DNA of 24,051 nucleotides, from the IMG/VR virus record IMGVR_UViG_3300028392_000284, positions 1-24,051 of that record; one strand, 5' to 3'. The stretch comes from a virus. Shown here piece by piece: positions 7,682 to 15,000 of the stretch (position 1 is the first letter of the stretch; each line of letters starts with the position of its first letter). The notes under the pieces were generated by a model, which saw only the letters and a program-made list of their open reading frames with translations, was not told the origin of the DNA and made no database searches. Position numbers and translations under genes: made by a program.

Positions 7682-8652
7682 TATGTGTAGTTTTGCCCAA
7701 TGGTGGTGCCATACCAGCTAGTACCGTCAGAGAAAAACGAATAGATGTCCTTCTTGCTGGCGGTGCTAGTAATCGTCGGCGCAGTAGCTGAAGGCCATGA
7801 TACTGTTGACCAAGTAACCGTCCGGCTTCCCGTACCATCTTGCGCCAAAATAATAATGAATGATTTGCCAGCCACCGCTGTGGGCATTGTGATCGTTGCG
7901 TTACCAGTCAACGTCAAAATCTGAACAGTACCATTGGTCAAAGCAACCGTAATCGCAGTACCCGTGTTGGCCGTATACGCCGTTTCAACGTAGTTTGTTA
8001 CCGTGGGGTTGGTCAGCGACGGAGTGTTATTAAAGACCAATAGACCAGAGCCAGTCTCATCAGTCATTGCCGAAATTAAGTTGGCACTTGAAGGTGTTCC
8101 CAAGAATGTAAGAACGCCCGTTCCTGTTGTGGTCGTTGCAGGAGCCGCGCCAGCACCTCCACCAATAACCAACGCATTAGCCGCCAACGCAGCCGAGGAT
8201 GCCCAAGCACTACTGCTTGAAAAATAAGGAACACCGCCGCTAGTGCCAGCGACCGTCAAAGCCAGCGTTCCAGATCCCGTAATTGGCGAACCGGCAACCG
8301 AAACAATACCGCCAGTAAATGTCTGCGCTACCGAAGAAACAGCACCAGCCTGAACAAGCAGATTCCAGTACGTTGTATTGGTTGGCAGGTTTCCAATTGA
8401 AGCCAGAATACAGATGTAACTTGAACTGTTGTACAGAACAATGTCATTTACATAGTATTGCGTTGCGCCGGAATACGTTCCTTTAGACGCAACCCCAAGA
8501 GAATAGCCAAGACTATTCCAAGCCGTTGAGCCTGTACCAATCTTGAATCTGCCGGTATCAGTCTCAGCACCCATCTCGCCAACAGCAAGGGTGGGGTTGG
8601 CGCTAGTCCAAGCCGAAGCAGTTCCGTTTCTAATTTGAATCTGAACGGCCAT
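7681..8652 (-). CDS. Tail fibre with Mtd-type N-terminal domain (323 aa)
   Basis: Residues 1-50 (MAVQIQIRNGTASAWTSANP, then LAVGEMGAETDTGRFKIGTGSTAW) match the small beta-prism unit at the N-terminus of major tropism determinant-like fibres (Mtd_N, PF18454), which trimerises and attaches fibres. Residues about 57-100 (YSGATQYYVNDIVLYNSSSY and TYWNLL) resemble a carbohydrate-binding module of the CBM5/12 kind. The rest is Gly/Ser/Thr-rich fibre with GSPITGSGTLALTVAG, a motif shared with the 320-aa fibre upstream, and a C-terminal strand region ending SFFSDGTSWYGTTIGQNYT. Start and stop overlap both neighbours by one base (TAATG). There is no reverse transcriptase nearby, so nothing suggests a diversity-generating element despite the Mtd-like domain. 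Confidence 0.76.
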   Translation of the reverse strand: MAVQIQIRNGTASAWTSANPTLAVGEMGAETDTGRFKIGTGSTAWNSLGYSLGVASKGTYSGATQYYVNDIVLYNSSSYICILASIGNLPTNTTYWNLLVQAGAVSSVAQTFTGGIVSVAGSPITGSGTLALTVAGTSGGVPYFSSSSAWASSAALAANALVIGGGAGAAPATTTTGTGVLTFLGTPSSANLISAMTDETGSGLLVFNNTPSLTNPTVTNYVETAYTANTGTAITVALTNGTVQILTLTGNATITMPTAVAGKSFIIILAQDGTGSRTVTWSTVSWPSATAPTITSTASKKDIYSFFSDGTSWYGTTIGQNYT

Positions 8653-9614
8653 TACGGCGTACCTCCATCAATCGCGGTAATCCCGCCATAGTTACTTGTT
8701 GGCGTTCCACCGTCAAGGTTTGGACTGCCGCCGCCTCCACCGCTTTGGGTTACCCAAGACAACGTGCCAGATCCGTTCGTTGATAGCACCTGCGCTGACG
8801 TGCCGTCTACAGCGGGAAGCGTCCAAGTCACATTGCTAGAAACCGTTGCAGGGCCTTTAAACGCTACATAGTTGCTGCTATCCGCATCAGCAAACCGCAA
8901 CGCCCCCTGCGTTCCTAATTGTACGTTAGTGCCATCCCAAGTGAAATTGGCAGAACCACCAAACGAACCCGAGTTATTAAACTGAACCTGCGTGTTTGAA
9001 CCACCGGGAGTGCCACTACCACCAGAATACTGCGGTATGTTAAGCGTATTGCCAACGAACGTGGCAGCGCCAGACGTTCCGCTGGTGGTTAGCGTAATTG
9101 GAGCTTGGTAGTCCGTTCCGGCGGTCGCAGCAGAGAATGCGCTTGTGCCGTTACCTTTGAGAATTCCGGTAAGCGTAGTTGCCCCAGAACCACCATTCGC
9201 AACAGGTAACGCAGTACCAGAATAAGAAATAGCCAACGTCCCAGATGTTGTAATAGGCGAACCAGTAACCGTAAATATTGATGGCGCAGATAACGCCACG
9301 CTGGTTACCGTGCCAGAACCACCGCCACCGCCCGTGTACTGCGGAATATTTAAGACGTTACTGACAAACGTAGCCGCGCCACTTGTACCAGTTGTGGTAA
9401 GCGTTATAGGAGCTTGATAGTCCGTCCCTGCCGTAGCGGCACTAAACGCGCTAGTGCCGTTACCCTTCAAAACACCAGTTAATGTGGTAGCACCAGTGCC
9501 ACCATTTGCAACATCAATCGTGCCAGATAGCGTATGTGCCGCATTCCACGCAGTCGCGCCGGTTGCGCTAAACGAACCGTCTGCTGGCGTTGAATGGTTG
9601 ACAGTTAAAGTCAT
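8652..9614 (-). CDS. Repetitive tail fibre protein (320 aa)
   Basis: A Gly/Thr/Ser/Ala-rich fibre built around two copies of a 62-residue unit (residues 35-96 and 138-199) that starts VANGGTGATTLTG, continues KGNGTSAFSAATAGTDYQAP and ends LNIPQY. This GGTGA..L.G.LKGNG pattern is common in trimeric phage fibres and hosts. Between them stands TVTSVALSAPSIFTVTGSPI; the end (LDGGTPTSNYGGITAIDGGTP) is the usual closing tag of such fibres. No enzymatic domain is present. The ATG overlaps the preceding stop (ATGA) and has no visible Shine-Dalgarno, so its translation is probably coupled. It lies first in the adhesin block, next to portal and the Dps-like gene, which suits a portal-proximal shaft. 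Confidence 0.76.
   Translation of the reverse strand: MTLTVNHSTPADGSFSATGATAWNAAHTLSGTIDVANGGTGATTLTGVLKGNGTSAFSAATAGTDYQAPITLTTTGTSGAATFVSNVLNIPQYTGGGGGSGTVTSVALSAPSIFTVTGSPITTSGTLAISYSGTALPVANGGSGATTLTGILKGNGTSAFSAATAGTDYQAPITLTTSGTSGAATFVGNTLNIPQYSGGSGTPGGSNTQVQFNNSGSFGGSANFTWDGTNVQLGTQGALRFADADSSNYVAFKGPATVSSNVTWTLPAVDGTSAQVLSTNGSGTLSWVTQSGGGGGSPNLDGGTPTSNYGGITAIDGGTP
9018..9512 (-). repeat. Two 186-bp in-frame repeats within the fibre gene (9327-9512 and 9018-9203)
   Basis: These code for the two 62-aa units of the 320-aa fibre. The proteins differ at only a few of 62 positions (for example GGTG/GGSG, TTTGTSG/TTSGTSG, SNVLNI/GNTLNI) while many synonymous bases differ, so the unit is conserved at the protein level. 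Confidence 0.8.
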
Positions 9615-9973
9615 GCCAAGAAGCGCAGCCGGTACAGAGCGCGGAGGTAAATTTCTATAATATTATCAATAAGTTGCTGCAAAGACATATCAGTCTTGTC
9701 AACAATTTCGTATCGACAACCTTCAATTTCTTTCAACTGCTCTTCCAAGAACTCAACAATGTTAGTCGTTTTCTTGGCAGTCATCAGCGTGATCGGCCCG
9801 ATCAGCCCGTGCCGACCCTGGTACGCCTCGGCAAAGTCATCTGCCGCTTCAACAATTAGCTCATAAAAATGACCAAGCGCCTTGTGCTTACTGTAACTGC
9901 GCGTGTTCAGATGTACGCTATGGGCTACATCCCGAGCCAAGAACAATAAGCCTACAAAATCCGCGCATTTCAT
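9611..9973 (-). CDS. DUF5856-like small phage protein with Dps/ferritin-like residue pattern (120 aa)
   Basis: The sequence has the pattern I associate with the phage family DUF5856: LLFLARDVAHSVHLNTRSYS, then KHKALGHFYELIVEAADDFA and EAYQGRHG. It looks like two long helices followed by a third (residues 70-115), compatible with a small four-helix or three-helix bundle. His18, His30, Asp45 and Glu49 are spaced as H-x11-H-x14-D-x3-E, the same spacing as the intersubunit ferroxidase site of Dps (H31, H43, D58, E62 in Listeria numbering); His21 in HLNT is an alternative first ligand. A GAAGGA site sits inside the end of the portal gene, and the ATG overlaps the portal stop. Dps-like fold and metal binding are inference. 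Confidence 0.66.
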   Translation of the reverse strand: MKCADFVGLLFLARDVAHSVHLNTRSYSKHKALGHFYELIVEAADDFAEAYQGRHGLIGPITLMTAKKTTNIVEFLEEQLKEIEGCRYEIVDKTDMSLQQLIDNIIEIYLRALYRLRFLA

Positions 9974-12132
9974 TGCATCATTCCTTCAGAAGGCATTTCC
10001 ATCGGCATGGATTCCTCACGCATCTCTGGCATCATCAAATTCTGCGACTCCATAGCCGCAGCGACCACGCCCATTGCAATGTCTTGGATCTGCTCTTCAG
10101 ACATACCCGCCTGAACAGCACTAATACGCTGCGTCTCAGCCTGATACGCCTTAATCTGCGCCTCAAAGTCCTTGCGCTCCATGTCCTGCGCTTCCATTGA
10201 CTTGCCGACATTTTGCAACATATTGTGCAATTGATCCAGTTCTGCCGCCATCGCTTGCATTTGCTGGTTGGCAGCTTGCAGTTCGGGATTGTCTTCGGCG
10301 TCGCCCATGAGCTTGGGGTCAATCGTCTTGGCAAACCGCTTTGCCATTTCTTGAGCACCAGGCCAGTCCATGTTCTTGACAAACAAGTCGCCAGCCACCG
10401 CCCAAAGTTGCGGGTTGCCTTGCAGTAGCTGCGCCATTGCCTCAAGAGCCTCTTGGCGCTTGGTGGCATAACCCGGACCAGTCGCAACCACTACATCGTA
10501 TTTGCCAACAGACGGGTTGTAGATCTTGTCGATCACAATCCCTTCTTGGTTCTGGATCTTACGCACTGGCTCGGCTTGAGTCGGGTCAATCTTGACCATC
10601 TTCGTCTCGCCATCAATCCCAATGATTCTAGCGATGCGCTGCGTGTCGTAAATCTTGGGGATCATGTCCACCAACTGCCGACCAACGTAACGTACAGCCC
10701 GTGCTAGGTTGTCTTGGTAGTGGTAAGTCCCGACATCGCCCTCACGCTGGCGAGCCAGAATAGCCCTGCCAGATCGTTCGTTGGAAGTCATTCCCAACGA
10801 GGCGTTGTACTGCCCCGTTGCAGACTTAATGTCCTCGGAAGCACCAACTTTAGCTTGCAACAAGCCAGATGATGCCATTGGCGGCTGCGCACGTTGTGGC
10901 AGCGGCAATATTGCACCCTGACCGTCCGTTACGTCCGGGTTGACCTCCAAATAAGGCCAGTTATTTGTGTTTGCGGTCTTCCACTGGGTCTCATACCCCT
11001 CAAACTGACCGCCATAACCAATAAATGGTGCTTTTGGAGCCAACGCAAGCATCTCTGCCTCTTGGCTAGTCCAATAGTTGTACATCCGCTGTGCATCTTT
11101 GGCGTTACGCACCAACCCACTGATATAAATGCGACCCTCAACCTCGTATTCGTTACCGATCACCCGCACAACAGGGATGCAGCTACCGGCCCATTCCTGC
11201 TTTTCAAGGATTTCGTAGCCGTTAATTTTGGTCCAACAGATCTTCTTGCGATCCGCTTGGCGTGACTTCTTAGGTTTGCCGTAAACCGCCCGCAACTCTT
11301 TGTCTTCCGGCGTTCCTTGGAATGCAGTCACATTACCAGGGTACAAATTCAACGTCTGCGTGTCGTATTCGCAATAAAAATACTCAGCAATACGAATCGT
11401 GTCCGTATTTAGCCACTGGCTCAGGTTCTGATCCCCTACACCCAGCGTCTCAAGGGTGGACAAGGGCGATGCGTTAGGAAACAACCGTGCGTATTCGGCT
11501 TTAGACAAATCCTCAGTGATAAAACACCACTCGGCGTCGCTGCCGCATGGGTCCTGAATCAGCGGGTCCATGTAAACCGAGAAGCTATTGCGTACCCGCG
11601 CAATCTTGATGTCTTGGTCAAACGTATTGTCGTCGCAATACTCGGTCAAGACCCGAATATAACCCTCGCCATACGCAACCTGGTTCTCGCAAGCCGTATC
11701 GTAGGCAACGTCCGCATCCGAGATGTACTCGATATGCCGAATCATGCCGTTAAAAATTTCGGCAACCTCAACATCAGCGTTGTCATCAACCGGGATGACC
11801 TTGACGCTAGGCCGATTCTGGCGCTGATCGTTGGTAATCTGATGTACGTGCTGCGGCAGTTTGTTAATCGTCAAGCAGGGCCGCGCATTGATCGTCTGAC
11901 CCTGCACCGCACCACGGGTCGCCAGCACATCTGCGGGCCATTGCCATTGGTTATCCGGGCTACCCGCGTAGAACCGCAGGTCGTCTAGCTCATCCTCTCG
12001 ACTCTCAGAATACGCCGAAATAGCCATAGATAGGCGATCCCGTGCCGTTGACAGTACATCTGAGTCGCTCTTGAGTGGTTTACCACCCAGTGCGACGTTG
12101 CCAACAGCGTTAATCCCGGTGTAATCAGCCAT
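9970..12132 (-). CDS. Portal protein, P22-like (720 aa)
   Basis: This is the dodecameric ring protein through which DNA enters and leaves the capsid. Length is close to P22 portal (725 residues). The body contains AISAYSESREDELDDLRFYA, PCLTINKLPQHVHQITNDQR and QNRPSVKVIP near the N-terminus, the usual opening of the P22_portal family (PF16510), then DADVAYDTACENQVAYGEGY and a stem region. The final 130 residues are helical and Gln/Met/Glu-rich, like the barrel, with a Met-rich end (NLMMPEMREESMPMEMPSEG). I chose the ATG at 12130-12132 over a GTG two codons upstream because GGAAG is correctly spaced only from the ATG; it overlaps the preceding stop by one base. It follows TerL after three tiny genes. 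Confidence 0.9.
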   Translation of the reverse strand: MADYTGINAVGNVALGGKPLKSDSDVLSTARDRLSMAISAYSESREDELDDLRFYAGSPDNQWQWPADVLATRGAVQGQTINARPCLTINKLPQHVHQITNDQRQNRPSVKVIPVDDNADVEVAEIFNGMIRHIEYISDADVAYDTACENQVAYGEGYIRVLTEYCDDNTFDQDIKIARVRNSFSVYMDPLIQDPCGSDAEWCFITEDLSKAEYARLFPNASPLSTLETLGVGDQNLSQWLNTDTIRIAEYFYCEYDTQTLNLYPGNVTAFQGTPEDKELRAVYGKPKKSRQADRKKICWTKINGYEILEKQEWAGSCIPVVRVIGNEYEVEGRIYISGLVRNAKDAQRMYNYWTSQEAEMLALAPKAPFIGYGGQFEGYETQWKTANTNNWPYLEVNPDVTDGQGAILPLPQRAQPPMASSGLLQAKVGASEDIKSATGQYNASLGMTSNERSGRAILARQREGDVGTYHYQDNLARAVRYVGRQLVDMIPKIYDTQRIARIIGIDGETKMVKIDPTQAEPVRKIQNQEGIVIDKIYNPSVGKYDVVVATGPGYATKRQEALEAMAQLLQGNPQLWAVAGDLFVKNMDWPGAQEMAKRFAKTIDPKLMGDAEDNPELQAANQQMQAMAAELDQLHNMLQNVGKSMEAQDMERKDFEAQIKAYQAETQRISAVQAGMSEEQIQDIAMGVVAAAMESQNLMMPEMREESMPMEMPSEGMMQ

Positions 12133-12389
12133 CAACACTTCCAGCGTTTAAGTGACGCCTTAGCCCGTTCCGCATCGCCTTTAGCGTGGGCCACAACCCC
12201 TTCCATTCTAGCGCAAAAGCTAGACTTCCTACCCTTATCGGCTTCCGTCTTTGGATTAGGTGCTGGCGCTTTTAAGTTACTACCAGTTGCGGCGTTGTAC
12301 TTCTCACGCCCTTTGGCGGTCAGTCCAGCGCCCTGTTTAACTGGCAACTTCTCACCACGCCCAACCGATAACGATACGCCTTTCTTCAC
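12132..12389 (-). CDS. Small basic phage protein, DUF6321-like (85 aa)
   Basis: The 85-residue product is basic and Gly/Lys-rich with MKKGVSLSVGRGEKLPVKQG, AGLTAKGREKYNAATGSNLK and a closing SFCARMEGVVAHAKGDAERA. I recall this KGREKYN..TGSNLKAP...FCARM arrangement in many environmental phages under DUF6321. The start codon is GTG at 12387-12389, sharing four bases (GTGA) with the stop of the 49-aa gene. Two cysteines (about residue 59 and the last residue) are present. The function is not known; with two neighbours it makes a set of tiny basic genes between terminase and portal, which suggests DNA packaging or head-DNA contact, as inference only. Confidence 0.68.
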   Translation of the reverse strand: MKKGVSLSVGRGEKLPVKQGAGLTAKGREKYNAATGSNLKAPAPNPKTEADKGRKSSFCARMEGVVAHAKGDAERAKASLKRWKC

Positions 12390-12535
12390 TTCTTTTTTGC
12401 CGTCTTTGCAGACTCTTTGAAGTCTTTAGCGGTTGGCGCTCCGGGAGTTCCGGGTTTACGCATCTTCTCGCCAGAACCAGCAGCAATACGTGCTTTTTTG
12501 GCGTTGATATTGGCGTATAGTCCGGGTTTACTCAT
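12386..12535 (-). CDS. Tiny basic protein (49 aa)
   Basis: The frame reads MSKPGLYANINAKKARIAAG, SGEKMRKPGTPGAPTAKDFK and ESAKTAKKK. I have seen MSKPGLYANINAK(R)KRI..GSGEKMR-type proteins in many phages in this same position. About one third of residues are Lys or Arg, with a Lys-rich C-terminus. Start overlaps the stop of the 43-aa gene as ATGA; its stop overlaps the next start as GTGA. The AAGAAGAAATG context gives only a poor ribosome site (AGAAGA), so coupling is likely. Function unknown. Confidence 0.68.
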   Translation of the reverse strand: MSKPGLYANINAKKARIAAGSGEKMRKPGTPGAPTAKDFKESAKTAKKK

Positions 12536-12663
12536 TTCTTCTTCGCCGCTTCACGCTTGGTAGCGTAGGCAATCGCAACTGCTTGTTTGACTGGTTTGCC
12601 AGCCTTTACTTCAGTCTTAATGTTTTCTTTGAACGCTTTTGCGCTAGTAGACTTTTTGAGCAT
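12532..12663 (-). CDS. Tiny basic protein (43 aa)
   Basis: The frame reads MLKKSTSAKAFKENIKTEVK then AGKPVKQAVAIAYATKREAA and KKK. The KPVKQAVAIAYATKREA stretch is a recurring phage pattern (similar to proteins labelled DUF6496, not certain). The product is short, helical and highly basic. The ATG at 12661-12663 overlaps the TerL stop as TAATG and its own stop overlaps the next start as ATGA, so it belongs to a tight packaging-gene chain. It may bind DNA or another head protein; no direct evidence. Confidence 0.66.
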   Translation of the reverse strand: MLKKSTSAKAFKENIKTEVKAGKPVKQAVAIAYATKREAAKKK

Positions 12664-14186
12664 TATGCACCCATCCAAGATCCGGCCATTGAGTCACGAT
12701 TCATCGTAATAGTACGAGGCCGTTCAACGTACTCACGGTGCGCTACAGGATAAGCAAAGGTCACCGCCAGCGCGTCGGCTGCGTCAGGTGATGCCAATCC
12801 TCTAGACTTCATTTCTTTCTTGCCTTCCAGAAAGATCGTACCCGCCGAGTTGGGCTTTTTCATCGGCCCAACCAAGTCATCTTTGAGCATCTTGTCTTGC
12901 GGAATGCTGGCGGTTTTTAACCACTCGCGCATCGCGCCCCACATCTCAGCCCGCTTGTTACCCCACATTACGGGGTTTTTGGCTTTCCAACCAAAGTTCA
13001 CCCCTCGCACCTTATACCGTTGCTCTGTTAGCCTGTCAAGTATACCGTAGCCCAAACCGCCTTCGTCGATTACAGTCAGCGTCGGTTTGAATTCGTCAAT
13101 CGCGTCAATGACACGACCAACAATCGACATCGTATCCTCGCCCTTGTACCGCTTGATCGCCACAATGTCGCGCCCGCGTCTGACGACAATAACTGTCGAG
13201 TCCAACCCACCCCTCGCCGGATCGACCCCTATTACTATAGGCGCGGTCTCGTCTTTGTATTTAGGCCGCTTGAATGCGTCCTCGACGATCATCGGCGAGA
13301 TGAACTGATCCTCGCCCGCGCTTGGGAAGTCGCCGTACACCTCTACGCGCGCTTGGATCGAATCCTCGCCGTACTCCGCGATGATCTGCTCGTAGACCTG
13401 CTTGTCCGTCCCCTCGACCGTGCGCGCATCTATCTGGCGTGTCTGCCAGAAATCACGCTTACTATTAAACGTCTCAAAGAAGTACCCGCTGTTACGCCGT
13501 GGGTTGCTAAACGCAAACCAGTACCTGTCTAAAATGTTCTCTGTGAAGAAGCCCGCACCGACTGACCAGATCGCGTCGGCGATACCGCTTGCCTCGTCAA
13601 AGATCAACATCATCCCGTCGTGGTTGTGTACTCCGGCGTAAGCGTCTGGGTTCTCTTCTGACCAGAGCTTGCCTTCCGCTGCCCAGTAGCGCGTACCTTT
13701 TTTGAGATCGCGCTCGACCAGTTCGGTCAGCCATTGTGCCGGTACGATCTTAGTCGCGCTGATCTCCCACCAATGGCTGTTGATAATCATCGCTTGCCAC
13801 TTGGTCAACTCGCCCCAGGTCACCGACCTTAACTGCGCTTCGCTGTTGGCACTAACAATAACCGTCGAGCCGATCCGAGTAGACAGCATCCACAGAATTA
13901 GCCAGCTAACTAACGCAGACTTACCAATACCCCGCCCGCTGGACACCGCCTCGCGTAGCGTGTCCATGTTGACCTTACCCTCGTTGACTTTGATGTGCTT
14001 GGTAATGTCACGCAGTATTTCGCGCTGCCATTTGCGCGGCCCGCTGAACTTAGCTAACGGTGTGTTGGGCTGGCCCCAAGGAAACGCGAACAGTACAAAC
14101 GCTTCAGGATCGTTCGCTATTGCGGGTGACCACAACCGCGTCATCAACGTCTGCTCTTCGGCTGATGTATAGATCGTTTTTTGCAT
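12663..14186 (-). CDS. terL: Terminase large subunit (TerL), ATPase and nuclease (507 aa)
   Basis: The motor that packages DNA into the procapsid. The N-terminal ATPase has Walker A at residues 83-90 (SGRGIGKS), Walker B at 192-198 (MMLIFDE, Asp197/Glu198) and FAFSNP at about 224-229, the coupling motif. The C-terminal RNase H-like nuclease has acidic residues in GVDPARGGLDST (Asp322), VIDEGG (Asp374) and SPDAADAL (Asp468, Asp471). Length is typical. The opening LMTRLWSPAIANDPEAFVLF and AFPWGQPNTPL is one I recognise from P22/T7-type podoviral large subunits. The listed ATG overlaps TerS by 83 bp; a start at Met15 (14142-14144) would shorten the overlap to 41 bp and cannot be excluded since ribosome sites are weak at both. 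Confidence 0.93.
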   Translation of the reverse strand: MQKTIYTSAEEQTLMTRLWSPAIANDPEAFVLFAFPWGQPNTPLAKFSGPRKWQREILRDITKHIKVNEGKVNMDTLREAVSSGRGIGKSALVSWLILWMLSTRIGSTVIVSANSEAQLRSVTWGELTKWQAMIINSHWWEISATKIVPAQWLTELVERDLKKGTRYWAAEGKLWSEENPDAYAGVHNHDGMMLIFDEASGIADAIWSVGAGFFTENILDRYWFAFSNPRRNSGYFFETFNSKRDFWQTRQIDARTVEGTDKQVYEQIIAEYGEDSIQARVEVYGDFPSAGEDQFISPMIVEDAFKRPKYKDETAPIVIGVDPARGGLDSTVIVVRRGRDIVAIKRYKGEDTMSIVGRVIDAIDEFKPTLTVIDEGGLGYGILDRLTEQRYKVRGVNFGWKAKNPVMWGNKRAEMWGAMREWLKTASIPQDKMLKDDLVGPMKKPNSAGTIFLEGKKEMKSRGLASPDAADALAVTFAYPVAHREYVERPRTITMNRDSMAGSWMGA

Positions 14187-14565
14187 TCTCTAACACTCTG
14201 GTTTGCGCGGCTTCTAGCGCCTGTGTGATGCTGATCCGCTGATACACATCAACACTAACTTCTTGTTTGGCCGTCCACTCGTGACGGTGACGCAGGATCT
14301 CTAACGCGGCCTTGGCGTCGCCATTTAACGCCGCGTTATTGAGAACCTGCGAGATCTCACGCTCGTTATCCGCGCGGCCTTTTTGTTCAGCCATTTCCGC
14401 TAACGGATCTAGCTGACACAGTTGCCGATACTCAGCGGGCAGCATACCAGCAGCCAGCGCCAGCGAGTCACCCTTCAGACCTAACTTTGCTGCGTCGTAG
14501 ATCGACTGAAGACGCGCCTCTGTTGCCTGAACATTTCTGACAGTTAGTGGCAAAGATTTGAACAT
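14104..14565 (-). CDS. Probable terminase small subunit (TerS, 153 aa)
   Basis: The protein is mostly helical and begins MFKSLPLTVRNVQATEARLQ, then SIYDAAKLGLKGDSLALAAG MLPAEYRQL, a helix-turn-helix-like stretch of the kind that recognises pac or cos DNA, and continues with a helical oligomerisation region (NNAALNGDAKAALEILRHRH). It comes directly before TerL in the transcript. I set the start at the ATG 14563-14565; an upstream TTG (14602-14604) would give 13 more residues encoded by the TGTAGGCAA-type repeats and looks unlikely. No good ribosome site is visible for either start. P22 TerS is 162 aa, similar. The call rests mainly on position, size and the helix-turn-helix; sequence similarity is not obvious to me. 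Confidence 0.7.
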   Translation of the reverse strand: MFKSLPLTVRNVQATEARLQSIYDAAKLGLKGDSLALAAGMLPAEYRQLCQLDPLAEMAEQKGRADNEREISQVLNNAALNGDAKAALEILRHRHEWTAKQEVSVDVYQRISITQALEAAQTRVLENAKNDLYISRRADVDDAVVVTRNSERS

Positions 14566-14571
14566 GATTCG

Positions 14572-14891
14572 ATTGTAGGCAATGTAGGCAATGTTAGCAA
14601 TCAAAAAAATTTTAAAAAATGTTTGCGGGGGGTGCGTGGACGTGACCGGTCGGCCGTCGGCCCTACCCGGCCCCCCTCAGCCAAACGGCCAAAATGTCAG
14701 CAATTGTCAGCAATGAAATAAAACCCTTTCAATTTGCATAACCAATGTCAGTCATTGTCAGCAATGGTTTTGAATTCTGTTAAAAGCTATAACTAATGTT
14801 AGTAATTGTCAGCAATGCTTTTCAACTCTTATAAAACGTGGAACTTGTGGTTTTTGGCAAAATGTCAGCAATGTAGGCAATGTTAGCAATG
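14572..14891. repeat. Iteron-like array, forward units of TGTCAGCAAT type
   Basis: Five clusters are seen: 14572-14602 (three 9-bp units, TGTAGGCAA, TGTAGGCAA, TGTTAGCAA), 14693-14715, 14744-14766 and 14795-14817 (each 23 bp, two units 11-12 bp apart, e.g. AATGTCAGCAATTGTCAGCA), and 14861-14891 (three units). The three 23-bp blocks start exactly 51 bp apart with 28-bp A+T-rich spacers. Units within a block are about one helical turn apart, as expected of sites bound cooperatively on one face. No coding sense is apparent: the region overlaps the TerS start and has no convincing gene. Confidence 0.72.
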
Positions 14892-14950
14892 GAAAAAAAT
14901 CGGGCTGGCTCAGAACGCGTGGGGGTTTGGCGGCCATTAGCGCGGCCAAA

Positions 14951-15000
14951 TTCCCTATATATAAAAATTGACTTTTGAAACAAATATTAAAAAAGTATTG
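14951..15000. other. A+T-rich core (possible unwinding element or divergent promoter)
   Basis: The stretch from TTCCCTATATATAAAAATTG to AATATTAAAAAAG contains very few G or C in 50 bp and lies between forward repeat units on its left and inverted units on its right. It is a natural place for DNA melting by a replication initiator, or for leftward and rightward promoters. It also contains TTGACT, but no well spaced -10 follows. Confidence 0.4.

Noticed and set aside
7681-8652. Diversity-generating retroelement suggested by the Mtd-type domain
   Set aside because: No reverse transcriptase, no template repeat and no adenine-biased variable repeat can be seen; the Mtd_N domain is a general fibre attachment unit.
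14644-14656. GACCGGTC palindrome and adjoining CGGCCG in a G+C-rich island
   Set aside because: Short palindromes in a G+C-rich tract are expected by chance; no flanking structure or repeats supports a site.
14693-14817. CRISPR-like array (three 23-bp repeats with 28-bp spacers, 51-bp period)
   Set aside because: Only three copies, repeats are degenerate and each is itself a tandem pair of 10-11 bp units that also occur outside the array and in inverse orientation; no cas genes are present.
14926-14950. TTTGGC...GCCAAA inverted repeat as a terminator or operator
   Set aside because: Only 6-bp arms with a 13-bp loop and no T-run; it adds little to the array already described.
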